This document shows, piece by piece, positions 11,754 through 23,223 of a stretch of 64,000 bases of DNA. The first letter of the stretch is position 1; each line of letters begins with the position of its first letter. A program made the translations under genes and the position numbers. The stretch spans positions 78,429,839 to 78,493,838 of the forward strand of contig OX344761.1 in NCBI GenBank assembly GCA_947034895.1, written 5' to 3'. Source of the DNA: Rhytidiadelphus loreus. Lineage: Eukaryota > Streptophyta > Bryopsida > Hypnales > Hylocomiaceae. The notes under the pieces are model-generated. The model was given only the letters and a program-made list of their open reading frames with translations. It had not been told where the DNA came from and ran no database searches.

Positions 11754-12478
11754 GGGTGAATGCAAGAAACACTAGTACTATTTGGCGTCACAATTGGAAT
11801 GACGGAGATGCAATTTGTCATATCTTTTGGGAAATGAAGTCCATGTACTTGAAATTTTTATTGGAGATGGCTAACTTAGAAGTCCTTAGATTCCTTAATT
11901 TTGAGAAATTTTGAAAAAAAATCCTTTAATTAAATTGTAATTTACCTAATTTGTCACACTTTGCGTTTTAGGGTTTTTTAGTACTGTGGAGCATCCAAAA
12001 ATGATGATGTATGTCTAGGATTGTTGTGAGCTATTGCCACAATAGAAGGGCATGTGCCCACCAAAGGGCATTCAAAAAAACACAATTCTTTGTCTTCAAC
12101 ATACATGCAAATAGGGGTCCCTTGCCCATAGCGCTCCTAACATTTATGATGGTTTCAATTTTTAGTTTTTGGTGAAATGTAATCACTATCAAGTCTCTAC
12201 AAATGGCCAATTTTTAGTTTTTTATTATTCATGATTTTCTAATTATTATTAATTTATACTTAATTTTATCTACTTTCTGTGACAAACTGTCATTTTTTTT
12301 AAGTAGTACAATTTTAGTATTATAAAGTACTCAAAAGTACTACTGGCCGTTGATTTTTCAGATCAACGGTTGAAATTGCTCCATTTTACAGTACTAGTAG
12401 TACTTGTAGTACTGGGCAGAAAAAACATTGTTTTGGCAGAACGCTCCCTAAATTGTTCGGTGTTTCTTGCATCCACCC
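11754..12478. mobile_element. 725-bp TIR element of the GGGTG-TTGCAAGAAACAC family
   Basis: The left end reads GGGTGAATGCAAGAAACAC and the right end is the inverse of GGGTGGATGCAAGAAACACC. TTGG flanks both sides (11750-11753 and 12479-12482), a perfect 4-bp target duplication. The right subterminal region contains AGTACT/GTACT motifs and an ATCAACGG motif, also found near the right end of the 25,742-26,541 element. No transposase is encoded. The superfamily is unassigned. Confidence 0.65.
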
Positions 12479-14179
12479 TTGGGTGTTGTATCTTTTTGCC
12501 ATGACAAAAATATACACATGAATATATAGAATACACCTGATTATATATGTTTGAATTATACTTGGAATATAAAATGTTGATGCATTACGGTAAGCTTCAT
12601 ACAAGATTTGCTGAGACACACAATGGAAATTAGGCTTGCTTTAATTACACAAATTTTCAACTGGAAAGAAATAGATAAGTGTCTAACAAATTCAGGATGT
12701 ATCTAAAAAAGTGATTTTTTTTGGAAAAAAAAGAAGGTAAAACTGGGTTCCTATGCCACTGGTAACATTGAAAACTACAAGTTTGAGGTGGATGATTTTA
12801 GGGGAAATTTTTTTTTTTGTCAAAAAAAAAAGATGGGAGGGTAATTCAGTTGCTATTGGAGTAGCCCTATGGAGGCCTCATTTTTACTCTAATGCAACTT
12901 TTGCCTTCCAAAATTCATAGTAATTTTAGTTTAAGTGATAAAATTACCAAATTTTGCTCATAATCTTTCAATCTAAGAACATAAATTCATTTTTCACTTT
13001 AAAATTAAGGTAGAAAGACCCCCTATAGATGAGATCTCAATTCAAGCTCATAATCCAAGATCCAATTTTGCTCTCTTGAATTCTAATGTAGTAGAAATTG
13101 CACAAAGTGTGGAATTAGGGTTCAAAGGGTTGGAATTAGATTAAAAAGTCACCATTTCATGAATTCAATGAACACCACCATGTGACTTCTACACATGATA
13201 AGAGATTTCTACATTATTCTACAATGTTAAAGAATACTTGTGGATTATCATTTAATCATTGTAACCATATAGGGATTAAGAGAGTCATAAAAGTATCCAA
13301 AAGAACAAGAAAAGTCTTCCCTACAATTCACAATAGAAATCTATGTGATTTTGCTTTGACCACCTATAATGTATTCTTCTCTTTTAAAAAACGAATTGAG
13401 CAATATACTTGTAGAATATTCTTTCCAATAAATGTAATCCAAATGGTTCACTTTGGGCTTTCTACCAAGGTAAAGTTTTTACCCTCCAATGATGTCATTC
13501 TTGTGGTGTTTGTTAGTAAGATAAAGGTGTCAATGTATACTATTTTAAACTATATTTTTCTATTTGTATTTCATAATATAAGTATATAACATATTAAGAA
13601 AGACTTGGTGAATCCCCAACCCTCACTTGGATTGATTTGGTGAAATGCATTAAATTTTATTTTTCTTAATTCCTACACTCTTGTTGCAAAGACTTTGGTC
13701 AAGTCAATTTTTTGTGATAGCCCCCCCCCCAAAATGTTCCTTCCTACCTTATTGATTATTGAATGTTCATTCTTAAAATTCAAATCTTACAATTACTTTT
13801 ATTGATTGAGTATCAAAAAGAATTTAGTCTATTAAAGCTCATCATTTGTACAATTTTGAGGTACCTTTCCTCCGAGGTAGTGATTGAAGGTGCTAAGCAG
13901 GAGTTAACATAATGATATGGAGTTGGTGATAAGTTGCAGGAAATGAAAGCTAAATAAATAACATTCATAAACATGGACTATCACAACCTTTACTCTACAA
14001 TATATGGTGTGGAATAGTAGCTAAGTGGATAGGTTGAGGCTTAATGTGATGAACAAAGTGCATAAAGGAAATGCAATGGGCATGTAGGCTTTACCTGAAT
14101 GTTATGTAAAAGGTACATCCGTTCAAGCAAACCATGCGATATCAGTATAGCACAGAATCAGGAATCAAGCCGTGAGTCT
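12479..14179. other. AT-rich DNA containing an inverted dispersed repeat
   Basis: From about 13,020 to 14,090 this is a diverged, inverted copy of sequence at about 28,350-30,300 (and 45,220-47,180). Landmarks are AGGGATTAAGAGAGTCATAA and the inverse of TTTGCAACAAAAGTGTAGGA. The 135-codon plus frame at 13,182-13,589 lies inside this repeat and shares peptide similarity (IGIKRVIKVSKR) with the other copies in the same frame. That may be a transposon-coding relic. A C-run sits near 13,721. No complete gene is seen. Confidence 0.5.
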
Positions 14180-14304
14180 AGAACACCAAAGTCACACATC
14201 CAGCCGTCGCAACCTTCGCATTTCGGACCCTATGTACAGCAAAGCCGCAGACTCCAACATGGTGGATCCACATCACAAAAGCAAAAAACGCTTCGGTCGT
14301 CCCC

Positions 14305-14310
14305 CATGTG
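14305..14310. promoter_or_regulatory. Degraded G-box upstream of GDSL B
   Basis: CATGTG occupies the position where copies C (35,055-35,060) and D (50,394-50,399) have the palindromic G-box CACGTG. The difference is one C-to-T change at a CG site. Regulatory function is inferred from the motif only. Confidence 0.4.
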
Positions 14311-14589
14311 CTGTTGTTAATATATTTAATTCGCTGTGGAAATGAAAAGTCAATGTCAGAACAGAAGAAGGGGAAGGAAAAAAAACAAAAAAAACTCTTC
14401 CTGTCTCTCCACAAGTACACCTATTCAACTCCCTCTCACAGTATTAATAAGTAACGTTGAAAAGACATCCAACACACTATTTTATAATCCAATCAAGCGA
14501 CTTTCCCAACTCGGAGGCTGGGACTAAGCTTGCTGCATCACTTCGCAATCGGCCGGTCTCAAACCTCGACCGTGCCTAGCTTGGCTTGG

Positions 14590-14596
14590 TATAAAT
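14590..14596 (+). promoter_or_regulatory. TATA box of GDSL copy B
   Basis: TATAAAT within the conserved GCTTGGTATAAATGGGCTGC block, about 237 bp upstream of the first ATG. Confidence 0.7.
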
Positions 14597-16584
14597 GGGC
14601 TGCACTCGCACTCCAATCTCATCCCAATTCGCAACTGCCTCCATCGACACGCTCGCTGAGTGCTCACTACTTACTATAACGAACGACGACTGTGGCTCCA
14701 CCAACTCAATCAGCCTGGGGGTTATTGACTTGGACGACTTCTCCTAAACTGAAAGTTTCTGGCTTCGATCTGGTCGAATCGAATCCAACAGTTGCTTCAT
14801 TTCGTAGCTGGTGGATCAGTAATTGAGCTTCGGTGCTGGCGACAACGTCAAGAATGGCGTCCACCTCGAGCCTGGGGATGCTCTGTTGGGGTGTCTTCGT
14901 AGCTGCTTGCTTCCTGCAATCCATGCACGTGGCTTCGGCCGAAGAGGCCTTGCCCGAGTGCAAGTTCCTGGCGGTGTATGCGTTCGGCGACTTGCTGACC
15001 GACACAGGAAACTCCATCGCGGCCTTCCCCGACCAGTTCGCCCACGCCGAGCTCGACCCCCACGGCAATCTGTTTCCGACACATGCCGCGGATCGATACA
15101 CCGACGGAAAATTGTTGCTCGACTTTCTTGGTAAGAACTGAACGAACGCGGCTCATTCAAATTCAAATCAAGCCTGCGACCAGCAAATATCAAATGAATT
15201 AATACTAGACACTGCAAGTGGATTGTTGTGGACAGTGTACTGATTGGATTGGCTGTTGGCTCCGTTGAATGGCAACTTTCGGAATCGGACGACGCCCCAT
15301 CTACCCTGTGCTGCGAGGCACGGGAGCCGACTTCACCAACGGCACCAACTTCGCGGCCTATGGTGCGCCGGCGCACACCGTGAAGGTGTGGCGCAGGGAC
15401 TCGGGATTCAACAGCCTGTTCTCGCTGGACGTGCAGCAGCAGTGGTACGAGCACTACAAAGTGCGCTTGTGGTTCTACGAGAGTTCCATCTTCCACACGC
15501 GCGGATTCAACCAGAGCCTGCCCAAGCTGGCCACCGTGAACGAGTCGTTGTTCCTGGTGTGGTCCGGCTACCAAGACTACTTCTCCAGCCTGTACGACAA
15601 GACGCTCACGCCGCGCCAGATGCGCTCCATTGTTCCCTAGGTGGTGGAAGCCATCGAAATACACATCTAGAAGCTGCTGACTCCCGTGCTTTACACTCCC
15701 CCTCAGAAGGCCACGCTGCGGATGCCTACGGCCCGGACCATCCTGGTGGTGAACCTGCCTCCTTTGGGCTGCATGCCCGCCATGTTGTCGATGTACGGCG
15801 GGCCGCACGCCAAGTACGACAGCCACGGCTGCCTGAGCGACCTGAACAAAATCACGCGCCAATACAACCAACTGCTGGGCCAGAAGATGGAGGAGCTGCG
15901 TGCGAAGTACCCGCAGGCGCAGCTGCTGTACGGCGACGCTTCCGGCGTGTACACGGACATCCTGAAGGAGCCGAAGAAGTACAACGTGACTGCGCCGCTG
16001 CAGGCTTGCTGCGGCGTGGGTGGCGCGTACAACTTCAACAAGGAGGTGACTTGCGGTGTCGTGTAGAGAGAGTTTGCCTCGGGAAATCACGAGGATTCTG
16101 GCTGCGACTAGAAATGGCTCGGAAATGAAATAAATTGTAACTTGTCGAATCTTCAAATCTTCGAGTCTTCAAATCTTCAAACTGCTACTCGTTGTCCTAT
16201 CCTGTTGTGTTTCTAAATAGGCCAAGGGTTAAGGTAGGGTGATAAGAAACCACGGGCTTCGGACGTGTAAAACGGGACGGCCAGACCACGAGCTGAGCCG
16301 TCCGAGGGATTGGATCCTAAATTTCAAACCCACGGTGACCAGCAAACTTGCCTCACCAGTGGGAACAACATAAAAGTCTCGACCATGTGGGCAATTAACC
16401 CCACTTCGTCGCATCCACAACACCAAATGAGGCTAATATTGGTGTGAACCAAACTGCCTGCAACAATAAAATGAAATTTACAAAGCCACAAGCCACACAC
16501 ACACAAACACACAAGTCTTCAAACTCCTTCAACTCCAACTCCAACTTCAATTCCCAAGCTGATCTTTGGATGAGTGTCTCTGTT

Positions 16585-17045
16585 GATCTATAACTCCAAA
16601 TGAACTAAATGATAGCTTTTCGGAAAGCTAAAACAATCATCTACTTCTCCTCTAAATTTCATACAATTCTAAGATTCTGTCCATCTTCTATGGCCATCCA
16701 AAGTTTCGGCCTTGAGAAGGGAACGGCAGCAGACCTTCCTTCGCTTCCACACTCACAACTTTCTCATACAAACTCCAAACAGAACGAATGATAGCTTCAT
16801 GAAAAGCTAACACAATTTACTACACTCCCTTCAAATTTCATGGCAAAACAAGAACCTGTCCGTCTTTTATGGTCGGTCGAAGTCTCTGCCTCTTAATTTT
16901 AAAGGCAACAAACCTCTCTCCACTCAAACTAGCACAACTTTTGCTTCACAACTCCAAATTAAGCAAGTGAGATCAATTTGGAAACTACACACCATGATAC
17001 ACAACACCTCTAAATTTCATTTCAAAATCCTCCAAATTCACAACA
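16585..17045. repeat. Three diverged ~180-bp tandem repeats inside the insertion
   Basis: The motif AACTCCAAA followed by a Glu/Asn-rich-looking AT stretch, AAGCTAA, and CTCTAAATTTCAT recurs with start points near 16,590, 16,771 and 16,950, a spacing of 179-181 bp. The copies are clearly diverged. Confidence 0.6.
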
Positions 17046-17405
17046 CAATGGGCCCTCAAACATTCGGGCCTTCCTAAACTCACAACGGGAGAGAAGATGA
17101 ATAGTGTTCCCTTTTTTCTCCACCTTATCTCTACTCTAACCACACAAACAAGTGGGGTCAGCCCCTAACTCACTCCCAAAGCTCTCACATCAATAATTGA
17201 GCCCTTATTTGACCCCACAACTATCTCTTTATCTTTATTTTAGAAAGAAAATTCACTTCAAGTTCACCTAGAAGGAAAACTATTTCATTAATTCCTTTCT
17301 ATCTTTTCTTTCTCTATTTTCAACACCCAAAATGAAATCTACAAACAACTAACATAAAATAAATGTCTTCTCAAAGGTAAAAAAACTAAAGTCTTCAAAG
17401 AAACT

Positions 17406-17885
17406 TCACTCCATCTTCAAGAACTTGAGAATTCGCTTGATGGTAGTAGCAACAAACTCAACACGATCCGCCTTTGTCAAGGGATTGACCGGCCCCTCTA
17501 ACCATCGTTGGTGACCGCGACTCCCTTTAATAGGCTTGACCATACAATAGTATTGATCGTCGTTAAGACCTTCAAAACTCCCTTCGAATGTCACTTCTTG
17601 GGTACCAGGTTCAACACACCCAACCTGCAACAGGATCACTAGTGCTCGAGCTCCACGCTGTAGGTTCCCGTGCCATCGTTGCTCCACACGGGGTTGCTTT
17701 GGCGGTCGAGAAGGCCCAGATTCATCTTGAGGACGCTCGTGCGATAATGAAAGACCTAGCGGCTGAAGAGGTTGAGCCGGTAGTTGAGATAACGAAAACT
17801 CAAACTCCGATTCTGGTAGAGGCTCCTCATCCTGAGACTCAGAAAAAACCCTCCAATTCGACATACTGAAATCTATAACATACAA
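17406..17885 (-). CDS. Uncharacterised 159-aa protein in the insertion
   Basis: An intact 159-codon frame opposite in strand to the GDSL gene it interrupts. The N-terminal half is acidic and Pro/Ser/Gln-rich, with no membrane segment. From about residue 62 it turns basic and globular-looking, with readable stretches RVEQRWHGNLQRGARALVIL, DDQYYCMVKPIKGS and VEFVATTIKRILKFL at the end. I recognise no family. A TATATAAG box lies 49 bp upstream of the ATG, allowing a very short leader. Its GC and codon balance exceed those of the flanking insert. It is either a transposon accessory protein or a captured gene piece. A 93-codon plus frame overlapping it is taken as the shadow. Confidence 0.45.
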   Translation of the reverse strand: MYVIDFSMSNWRVFSESQDEEPLPESEFEFSLSQLPAQPLQPLGLSLSHERPQDESGPSRPPKQPRVEQRWHGNLQRGARALVILLQVGCVEPGTQEVTFEGSFEGLNDDQYYCMVKPIKGSRGHQRWLEGPVNPLTKADRVEFVATTIKRILKFLKME

Positions 17886-17933
17886 TAAAGAAACTACTTC
17901 AAGTTTGGTGGCATTCTAAGATGATAACCTATT

Positions 17934-17941
17934 CTTATATA
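17934..17941 (-). promoter_or_regulatory. TATA box upstream of the 159-aa ORF
   Basis: TATATAAG on the minus strand, 49 bp before the ATG at 17,885. If the insert is an LTR on the minus strand, this would be its core promoter, about 145 bp inside the terminus. Confidence 0.5.
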
Positions 17942-18297
17942 GATGACTCATGTCATCGTGAGAAGGCGTCATCTTGAAGCTACTAAGGATGATGTCATCT
18001 TTATTTTTATATTATTAAAATCAAATCTATGGAAATAATGTATTACTATGCATTTTTACACTATGTACGCATTTACAGTGCGACAGCGGTCACTTGGGCC
18101 TGGTTGGGAAGCAGTTCGTGAATTTGACTTCCACGTTCTGCGCGGAGCCCGCGGCGCATCTGAGCTGGGATGGCATCCACACGTCCAACACATTCAACAA
18201 GGCCGCTGTGACGGCGTTCCTGCAGGGCAAGCCCATCACCCCCAAGGGCGGGCTCAACTGCTCCCCCGACTTCATGCACTTTGACGACCCCCACTAA

Positions 18298-21200
18298 TAA
18301 GCTGAGTCCCGAGGGGGCTCCCAAGGGCATGTATAGTATCCAGGGTCGCGCGCTCCAATCCCATGACTTTAGCGACTTGTAGAATAACACTTTAGATTTC
18401 GTTAGTGATTGAACCTTCTTGTTGAGCTGGATCTCAACTGAGCATTCTTATTCTTGATGACATTCATCGGAATCGAAATTCATTAAAATTTCGTGGACCC
18501 CGAAGTTGGGTCCACATCAATTTTGCAATTGCGTTCATTATCTGCTCATGGCTTTTCGTCCGAGTATAATTTTGCTGGATCACTCAATCGTTGAACAAGG
18601 CGGCTGTGGCTCGGATGTCTCAATTCGTGGGCAAGGAACGTAATTCACTCGCAAGGGATACCCCGCCTGCACAACGTCAATGATAAGTACATTTTTGCAC
18701 CTCGTAGGACCTGTAAATAATTCCCAACTGAAAGGTTGATTTCCAGAAGTTCCAAGTCTGTCCAGATTCTCACCGTTGTTTGTATTACCAGTAAGAATAT
18801 TGTCTCAAGCCACTGCGGCCAAATTCATTTAATTGACGTAACATTCCATTGCATGAAGCTTTAAATACGAGGACTGCTATATAAATCTAAGTGTCCGGGA
18901 CAGGACGGGCGTATGAAGACTTCTCAATTTTGTTAATTTTTGCCAATTTAACGAATTTGACATTAAGTAGATTGGAGGTTGCAAGGCGAAGGGCTTCCAC
19001 GGCTATGCTTATCCATTCCAAATTGTTGTTTTTCTTCAGTTCAGACCACGAATGCAGGGCGAAATTGAAATGATCTCACAAGTTGAAGCGAGTAGCCTGG
19101 AAGTTTCAGGATATAAACATCCGATCGTGCTTTCTGTAGGGGTACATGCAAGATACTAATAGATCAACTCCCCCTTGAGTTGATTCTCACACCCCGAGTC
19201 AATTTATTTCGCGACCTTCATTAATTGATTCCCCAAAACGTGGATCCTTTATTCCAAGTGCTTTGTTAATGTTTGCAGCACGTGCATTTGGACAGCCATA
19301 GTCACAACGCACGCCTGCCACGTTGTGATATATCAGGGACAAGAAACATGAACCCAAACAAGACATGAACAAGCACTTCTGCTCCTTACAAGCACTTCAC
19401 CGAAACCAGGGTGGAGCGAGTTCCTCGCACGTAACAACTCCTGATATTCACCGACCATAACAACGGATATTTCGTTACAATGGCGGTATTCTTCCGTCAT
19501 TTTTCCATTCATTTTCTAGGACCGGCTTACACTTTAGACTGGCACATGACCGTCTAAACCTAAAAGTGCCAAGTTTGTGGAATATTGGCATTTTAACGAA
19601 TTATCCGATTAACACGGAAATTTACGGAGACTGGTGTTGCAATGGACCGTTTAGGAAATACTGTGACCTGCTCTGACCTAATTGGACTTCCGTTTGGTTA
19701 TGAATTTCTGGTTGCGTTTAGGAATTTGTATGTTAGATTCGGATGAGCCGACAAGATTTCGGTTTGATTGGAGGGTTGGACACGAGCTTTTGCAAAGGAA
19801 ATGAATTAGTCGTGGACACTGAACGTGGAGTGAGATCAATGTGAGCGGTGAGACTTTGTTTTGGGGTATTGTGGTGAATGCCTCGCTTTCTACTGCTCAG
19901 ATTGAATTGATTTTCATTTCGGTGAGCACAAATGCTGTGTCTAATTTGGTAGCTGTGATGTTTTTGTTCTGTGAGGCTTGCTTTTGTATTAACTGGTGAT
20001 TACACCAGGGATACAGTTGGATGTCACTTTTCTCGCCATGGCGTGCTTCGTAGCCAGTTTGGATATCAGCGGAGAGCAACACCTTGACGTGGTTAGTATT
20101 ACTTTCCATCTTCAGAGGGTTATGTGTTCTAAGGATGGTTTCACGTATTGTTGGTGTAGGATACTACTTTGACTGTTTATGTGCAATTTCATAGTGTTTA
20201 GAGAAATTGAAGTGTTATTCAACCTTCAAAAGAATCTGAGTAGGAGGCTGAAGGTGCATCCACCGGAAGTTGAATTGGAATATGATCCCACATGAAACAA
20301 ACTTTTTCGTGGATTATGTGTTTTTTTGGTGGATGGAAGAGCATCAACATTTTCTTTTTGGATTTGGTATCAGTATAGAGGTCAACATTTTTGTAATGAG
20401 TTCATTTTAATAATGGAGTTGCTTTGAAGTCATTCTGGGTTCATTCCCTATCACTGATTGTCCATTGCTTGTTCTTTCAGTTCGAGAAGCCATTGCAGAA
20501 GCATACAAGTAGGCTCGAGTACAATGAGACATAATATGGATTTTGCTTTGGCACTGGAAACGTAAATTTGATCAATTTTGGATTTCCTTGTGAACCAAAT
20601 GAATTTGGTTCTGATAAACTGCTACCATTTGTCCCCTTTTTTCGTTCGACTGTGGTTGCGATGCTGTAGATTTCTTATCTACTTGCGATTGTTATACGTA
20701 GCCATTAAATCTGTCAATTATGTGCGGGAAGAGAAGCATTGTTGAAACAATTACAAGGAGGTTACAGAAGCCTATCGGAAAGAGGGTTGGGCATTACGTA
20801 ATCATGATCTTATTGATCAGGTAGACATTTACTGATTCTTTGAGTTGGTTTTCAAGGCGCCTGTTAAGCAATTTCGTTAGATTTTAAGTACATGTGACTT
20901 GCGACAATGTTCTAGAGATGAATTACACTAATCGTAAACTCTTTTATCTTGCACGGACACATTTGGGAGGGAGTTGACGGTTCCTTTATGTTGGGATGCA
21001 GTTGCAACACGACAGTGCGAGAGGGAGGGCTTTCTTCAAAAAAGGAAGGATGAAGGTGTGTACAGCACGTTTGTCTTTTTTGTGATTTTTTTCCTGCTGC
21101 TTGACGAACCCCATTTAGTGGCAAAACTTTTACTTTCTGGCAGCCCTTGAAATGAAAATTACATTTCCAAAAAGCTGATGTTTTTCCCTATCTTTGGCTC

Positions 21201-21860
21201 TGATAAATTGTCACCTTTTTCTCTTCGGCTGTGGTTGCGGTGCTGTAGATTCCTTATCTACTAGCAATTGTGATGATGATGTGCACGAAGAGGAGGCCTG
21301 TTGGAACAGATGCAAGGAGGTTACACAAGCCTAATATTGAAAAAAGGTTTGGGCATTGATCGAGTAATCCTAACCTCGTGGATCAGGTCGAAATTTACCG
21401 ATTCTTTCAGTTGGGATGCGGTTGCAATACGACATAGACATGTTCACGATGCAGGATGTAGCTACGCGGCACTCCTGAGGAACCAACATTACTGAAAAAT
21501 CAATGATGCATGATCTCGTGGAACGACTAATCGACTACCAGGATCTCACTTTTAGTTCACGAGCACTGAGATATTAACTGAAAAACACGGAAATTCTCCA
21601 GAAGCGGCCAATTCAATTAATTCAACTGGGTGGCATGTAGACGTGCCAGTGGGCCTGGATATGTCATACATCACCGGAAGCCAAATAATCATAAAATACA
21701 TGAATCTCCGCACCATTGAATTGAAGTGGGGGACTGACTCAAAGTAACTCAACTAACGAGGAAATCAATGCAGGCACCGATTGGATTGGAAAACGCCCAA
21801 GTTTAGGTCTCCAACCAGTCCTGAGTCCTGACGCGACGCCGAATCATTTCTACCTGATGG
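18298..21860. other. GDSL-peroxidase spacer of unit 1
   Basis: 3' flank of GDSL B and spacer, matched with indels by 37,003-40,981. Composition is intermediate and many stretches are conserved between the two units, including the TTCGTAGCCAGTTTGGAT region near 20,050. No continuous reading frame is shared by both copies, so I call no gene. It contains an internal duplication (20,640-20,880 and 21,222-21,450), described separately. Confidence 0.5.
20640..21450 (+). repeat. Internal partial tandem duplication, ~582-bp offset
   Basis: A block of about 230 bp around CTGTGGTTGCGATGCTGTAG (near 20,649) recurs diverged near 21,231. Both copies contain a CGAAGAGGAGG/GGGAAGAGAAGC region, AAGCCTAT and a GATCAGGT region in the same order. 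The same pair exists in unit 2 (near 39,728 and 40,309), so the duplication predates the segmental duplication. In unit 2 short frames reading VETIATRLHKPIGKR and a partner in the first copy look protein-like but are not sustained. Confidence 0.55.
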
Positions 21861-21962
21861 TCTAAAAAGAATGAATTATGTACAGGACTTGGGGTCCCCG
21901 CCATGGAGCTCTCTCGTCCAGAGGCACCCCAATTCCACTAATGGCCTCCAGGGCTAACTTCA

Positions 21963-22922
21963 TTAGTTCACGAAAGCGCACACGCGCCGGATCTCGCCGG
22001 CGCTGCCCGTGAGCACGTCCACCTGGCTGAGCGCCACCATGGCTTTGGCGAAGGTGGCGTTGTCGGTGTTGGCGCTCACGGAGCCCTTGGTGCGCGAGTC
22101 CACCCACATGCTCTGGTCGGAAGTGAGCAAGCCCATCTTGTTCACGATGTTCTTGAAGTACTGCGAGTCGAACTTGGTGGGCGACACCAAGTCCAGCGGC
22201 ACTTCGGTGCCGATGATGTTGGCCATGGGGCACTTCTTCTTCAAGTCCTTGGCGAAGTGCGCTTGCATGGTGGGGTCGCCCTTGTCGCCCTGAATGTGGT
22301 TGTCGAAGGTCAGGCACGGCGCCTTCCCGAGGGTGTGAGCGCCAGCCAGCGCCACCATCTGCGCGGCGTTGAGGCCCTTCTTCTGGAACACCTTCAGCAG
22401 CGCCGGCACCGTGTTGTTGGGCGTCAGCAGATTCGCGGCCACCTCGGAGGATCGGGACACCTTTCCGTCGCGTCGCCCGGCGGGGACGGTCCAGCCTTGT
22501 CCTCCCGTCAGCTTCACGGTGTCGCGCACGGCGAATTGCAGCACGTCGGAGCAGGAAACCACGCCCGGACAAGCCTCCTCCACGGCGGCCTTGGTGGCGT
22601 CGATGGCGTCGAAGCCGTGCAGGCCGCCATTGATGATGTTGGTTTTCTCGGTGTTGGATCCGTTCAGGAACAAGGACGCGTCGCAGCCGCGGACGAAGCA
22701 GTCGTGGTAGGCCAGGCGGAGCACGCCGGGCACCACCGTGCTGTCCTGCTGGAACGACTTGAGCATGGACTCGTAGATGATGGTTTCCACGTTGGGGCAC
22801 GAGTGCTGGTAGAAGCCTTCTTGGCAACCGCCGTTGAAAGAACTGGAGAGGCTTCGACTCGCAGCAGCCACGGGTGCGCTGATGAAGCTCAGAAGGACTA
22901 CTGCCGCGCACAGCATGGCCAC
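21963..22922 (-). CDS. Class III (secretory plant) peroxidase, copy 1
   Basis: A heme peroxidase that oxidises phenolics with hydrogen peroxide in the cell wall or apoplast. The 319-residue intronless frame starts with a signal peptide (about 1-20, ending PVAAA). The distal site is RLAYHDCF with Arg69 and His73; the proximal heme ligand is His196 in GAHTLG. Eight expected cysteines are present (42, 75, 80, 118, 124, 203, 231, 315), plus an extra Cys33. N-glycosylation sequons lie at 87, 169 and 288. VPAGRRDG (146-153) matches the family. Length is usual. Many angiosperm relatives have three introns; none here. It is convergent with GDSL B upstream and differs from copy 2 at residues 27, 136 and 172. 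It appears fully functional. Confidence 0.95.
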   Translation of the reverse strand: MAMLCAAVVLLSFISAPVAAASRSLSSSFNGGCQEGFYQHSCPNVETIIYESMLKSFQQDSTVVPGVLRLAYHDCFVRGCDASLFLNGSNTEKTNIINGGLHGFDAIDATKAAVEEACPGVVSCSDVLQFAVRDTVKLTGGQGWTVPAGRRDGKVSRSSEVAANLLTPNNTVPALLKVFQKKGLNAAQMVALAGAHTLGKAPCLTFDNHIQGDKGDPTMQAHFAKDLKKKCPMANIIGTEVPLDLVSPTKFDSQYFKNIVNKMGLLTSDQSMWVDSRTKGSVSANTDNATFAKAMVALSQVDVLTGSAGEIRRVCAFVN

Positions 22923-23215
22923 CCTGTTGCCCCTCGCGAACCTCGAAACGGCCGTCGCGCACTTCCTAGCGAGCTAGACGTGGAGGAAGTGGAATCTGTC
23001 AATCAGATGAATGCAAATCGATCGATCGGTTTTCTTTGTTGTCAGTGATCGAACTGGACTGCGCAAAGTCCGGACTTCGGAGAATCGATCTGCCTTGAAT
23101 TGAGATGTTTACGTGAAATCGAGAGCTGCGTACTTGAGTCTTGAGTTAGTTGATGCGTCCGTGATTGAGAGTTGCTCTGTCAAGTGTTGATGAGAAGTGC
23201 GGAGGACTCACGACG

Positions 23216-23223
23216 CTTATATA
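23216..23223 (-). promoter_or_regulatory. TATA box of peroxidase 1
   Basis: TATATAAG on minus, about 295 bp upstream of the ATG. It implies a 5' leader of roughly 260 nt unless a leader intron exists. The same element is at 42,337-42,344 for copy 2. Confidence 0.6.

Larger units (their letters stand above)
16057..18085. mobile_element. 2,029-bp insertion in GDSL B, TGTCG...CGACA ends
   Basis: Copies A, C and D are continuous at this point, so the boundaries are exact: the gene reads TTGCGG, then the insert, then GCGGTCAC. GCGG is duplicated on both sides (16,053-16,056 and 18,086-18,089). The insert begins TGTCG and ends CGACA, the TG...CA form typical of long terminal repeats, so a solo LTR or LTR-derived element is the leading reading. 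Against this, it contains a 159-codon minus-strand ORF with its own TATA box, unusual inside an LTR. No reverse transcriptase, integrase or transposase is present. Confidence 0.8.
14833..18297 (+). pseudogene. GDSL esterase/lipase, copy B (multiply broken)
   Basis: Same two-exon gene as copies A, C and D: exon 1 14,833-15,130, then exon 2 from 15,276 resuming after an insertion and ending at 18,297. Lesions seen directly: the catalytic serine codon is TTG at 14,992-14,994, so the block I motif reads FGDLL; the conserved Pro46 is Leu; the splice acceptor reads AA at 15,274-15,275 where the other copies have AG; TAG at 15,638-15,640 is shared by all four copies; a second TAG lies at 15,668-15,670, shared with copy C; a 2,029-bp insertion follows 16,056. 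Each point lesion is C-to-T or G-to-A. This copy cannot encode an active enzyme. Confidence 0.92.

Noticed and set aside
21862..22962. 366-codon frame overlapping peroxidase 1 (and 40,983-42,083 over copy 2), longer than the peroxidase itself
   Set aside because: Same-strand shifted frame with Arg/His/Gln-rich nonsense protein. The 319-codon frame carries all peroxidase motifs.
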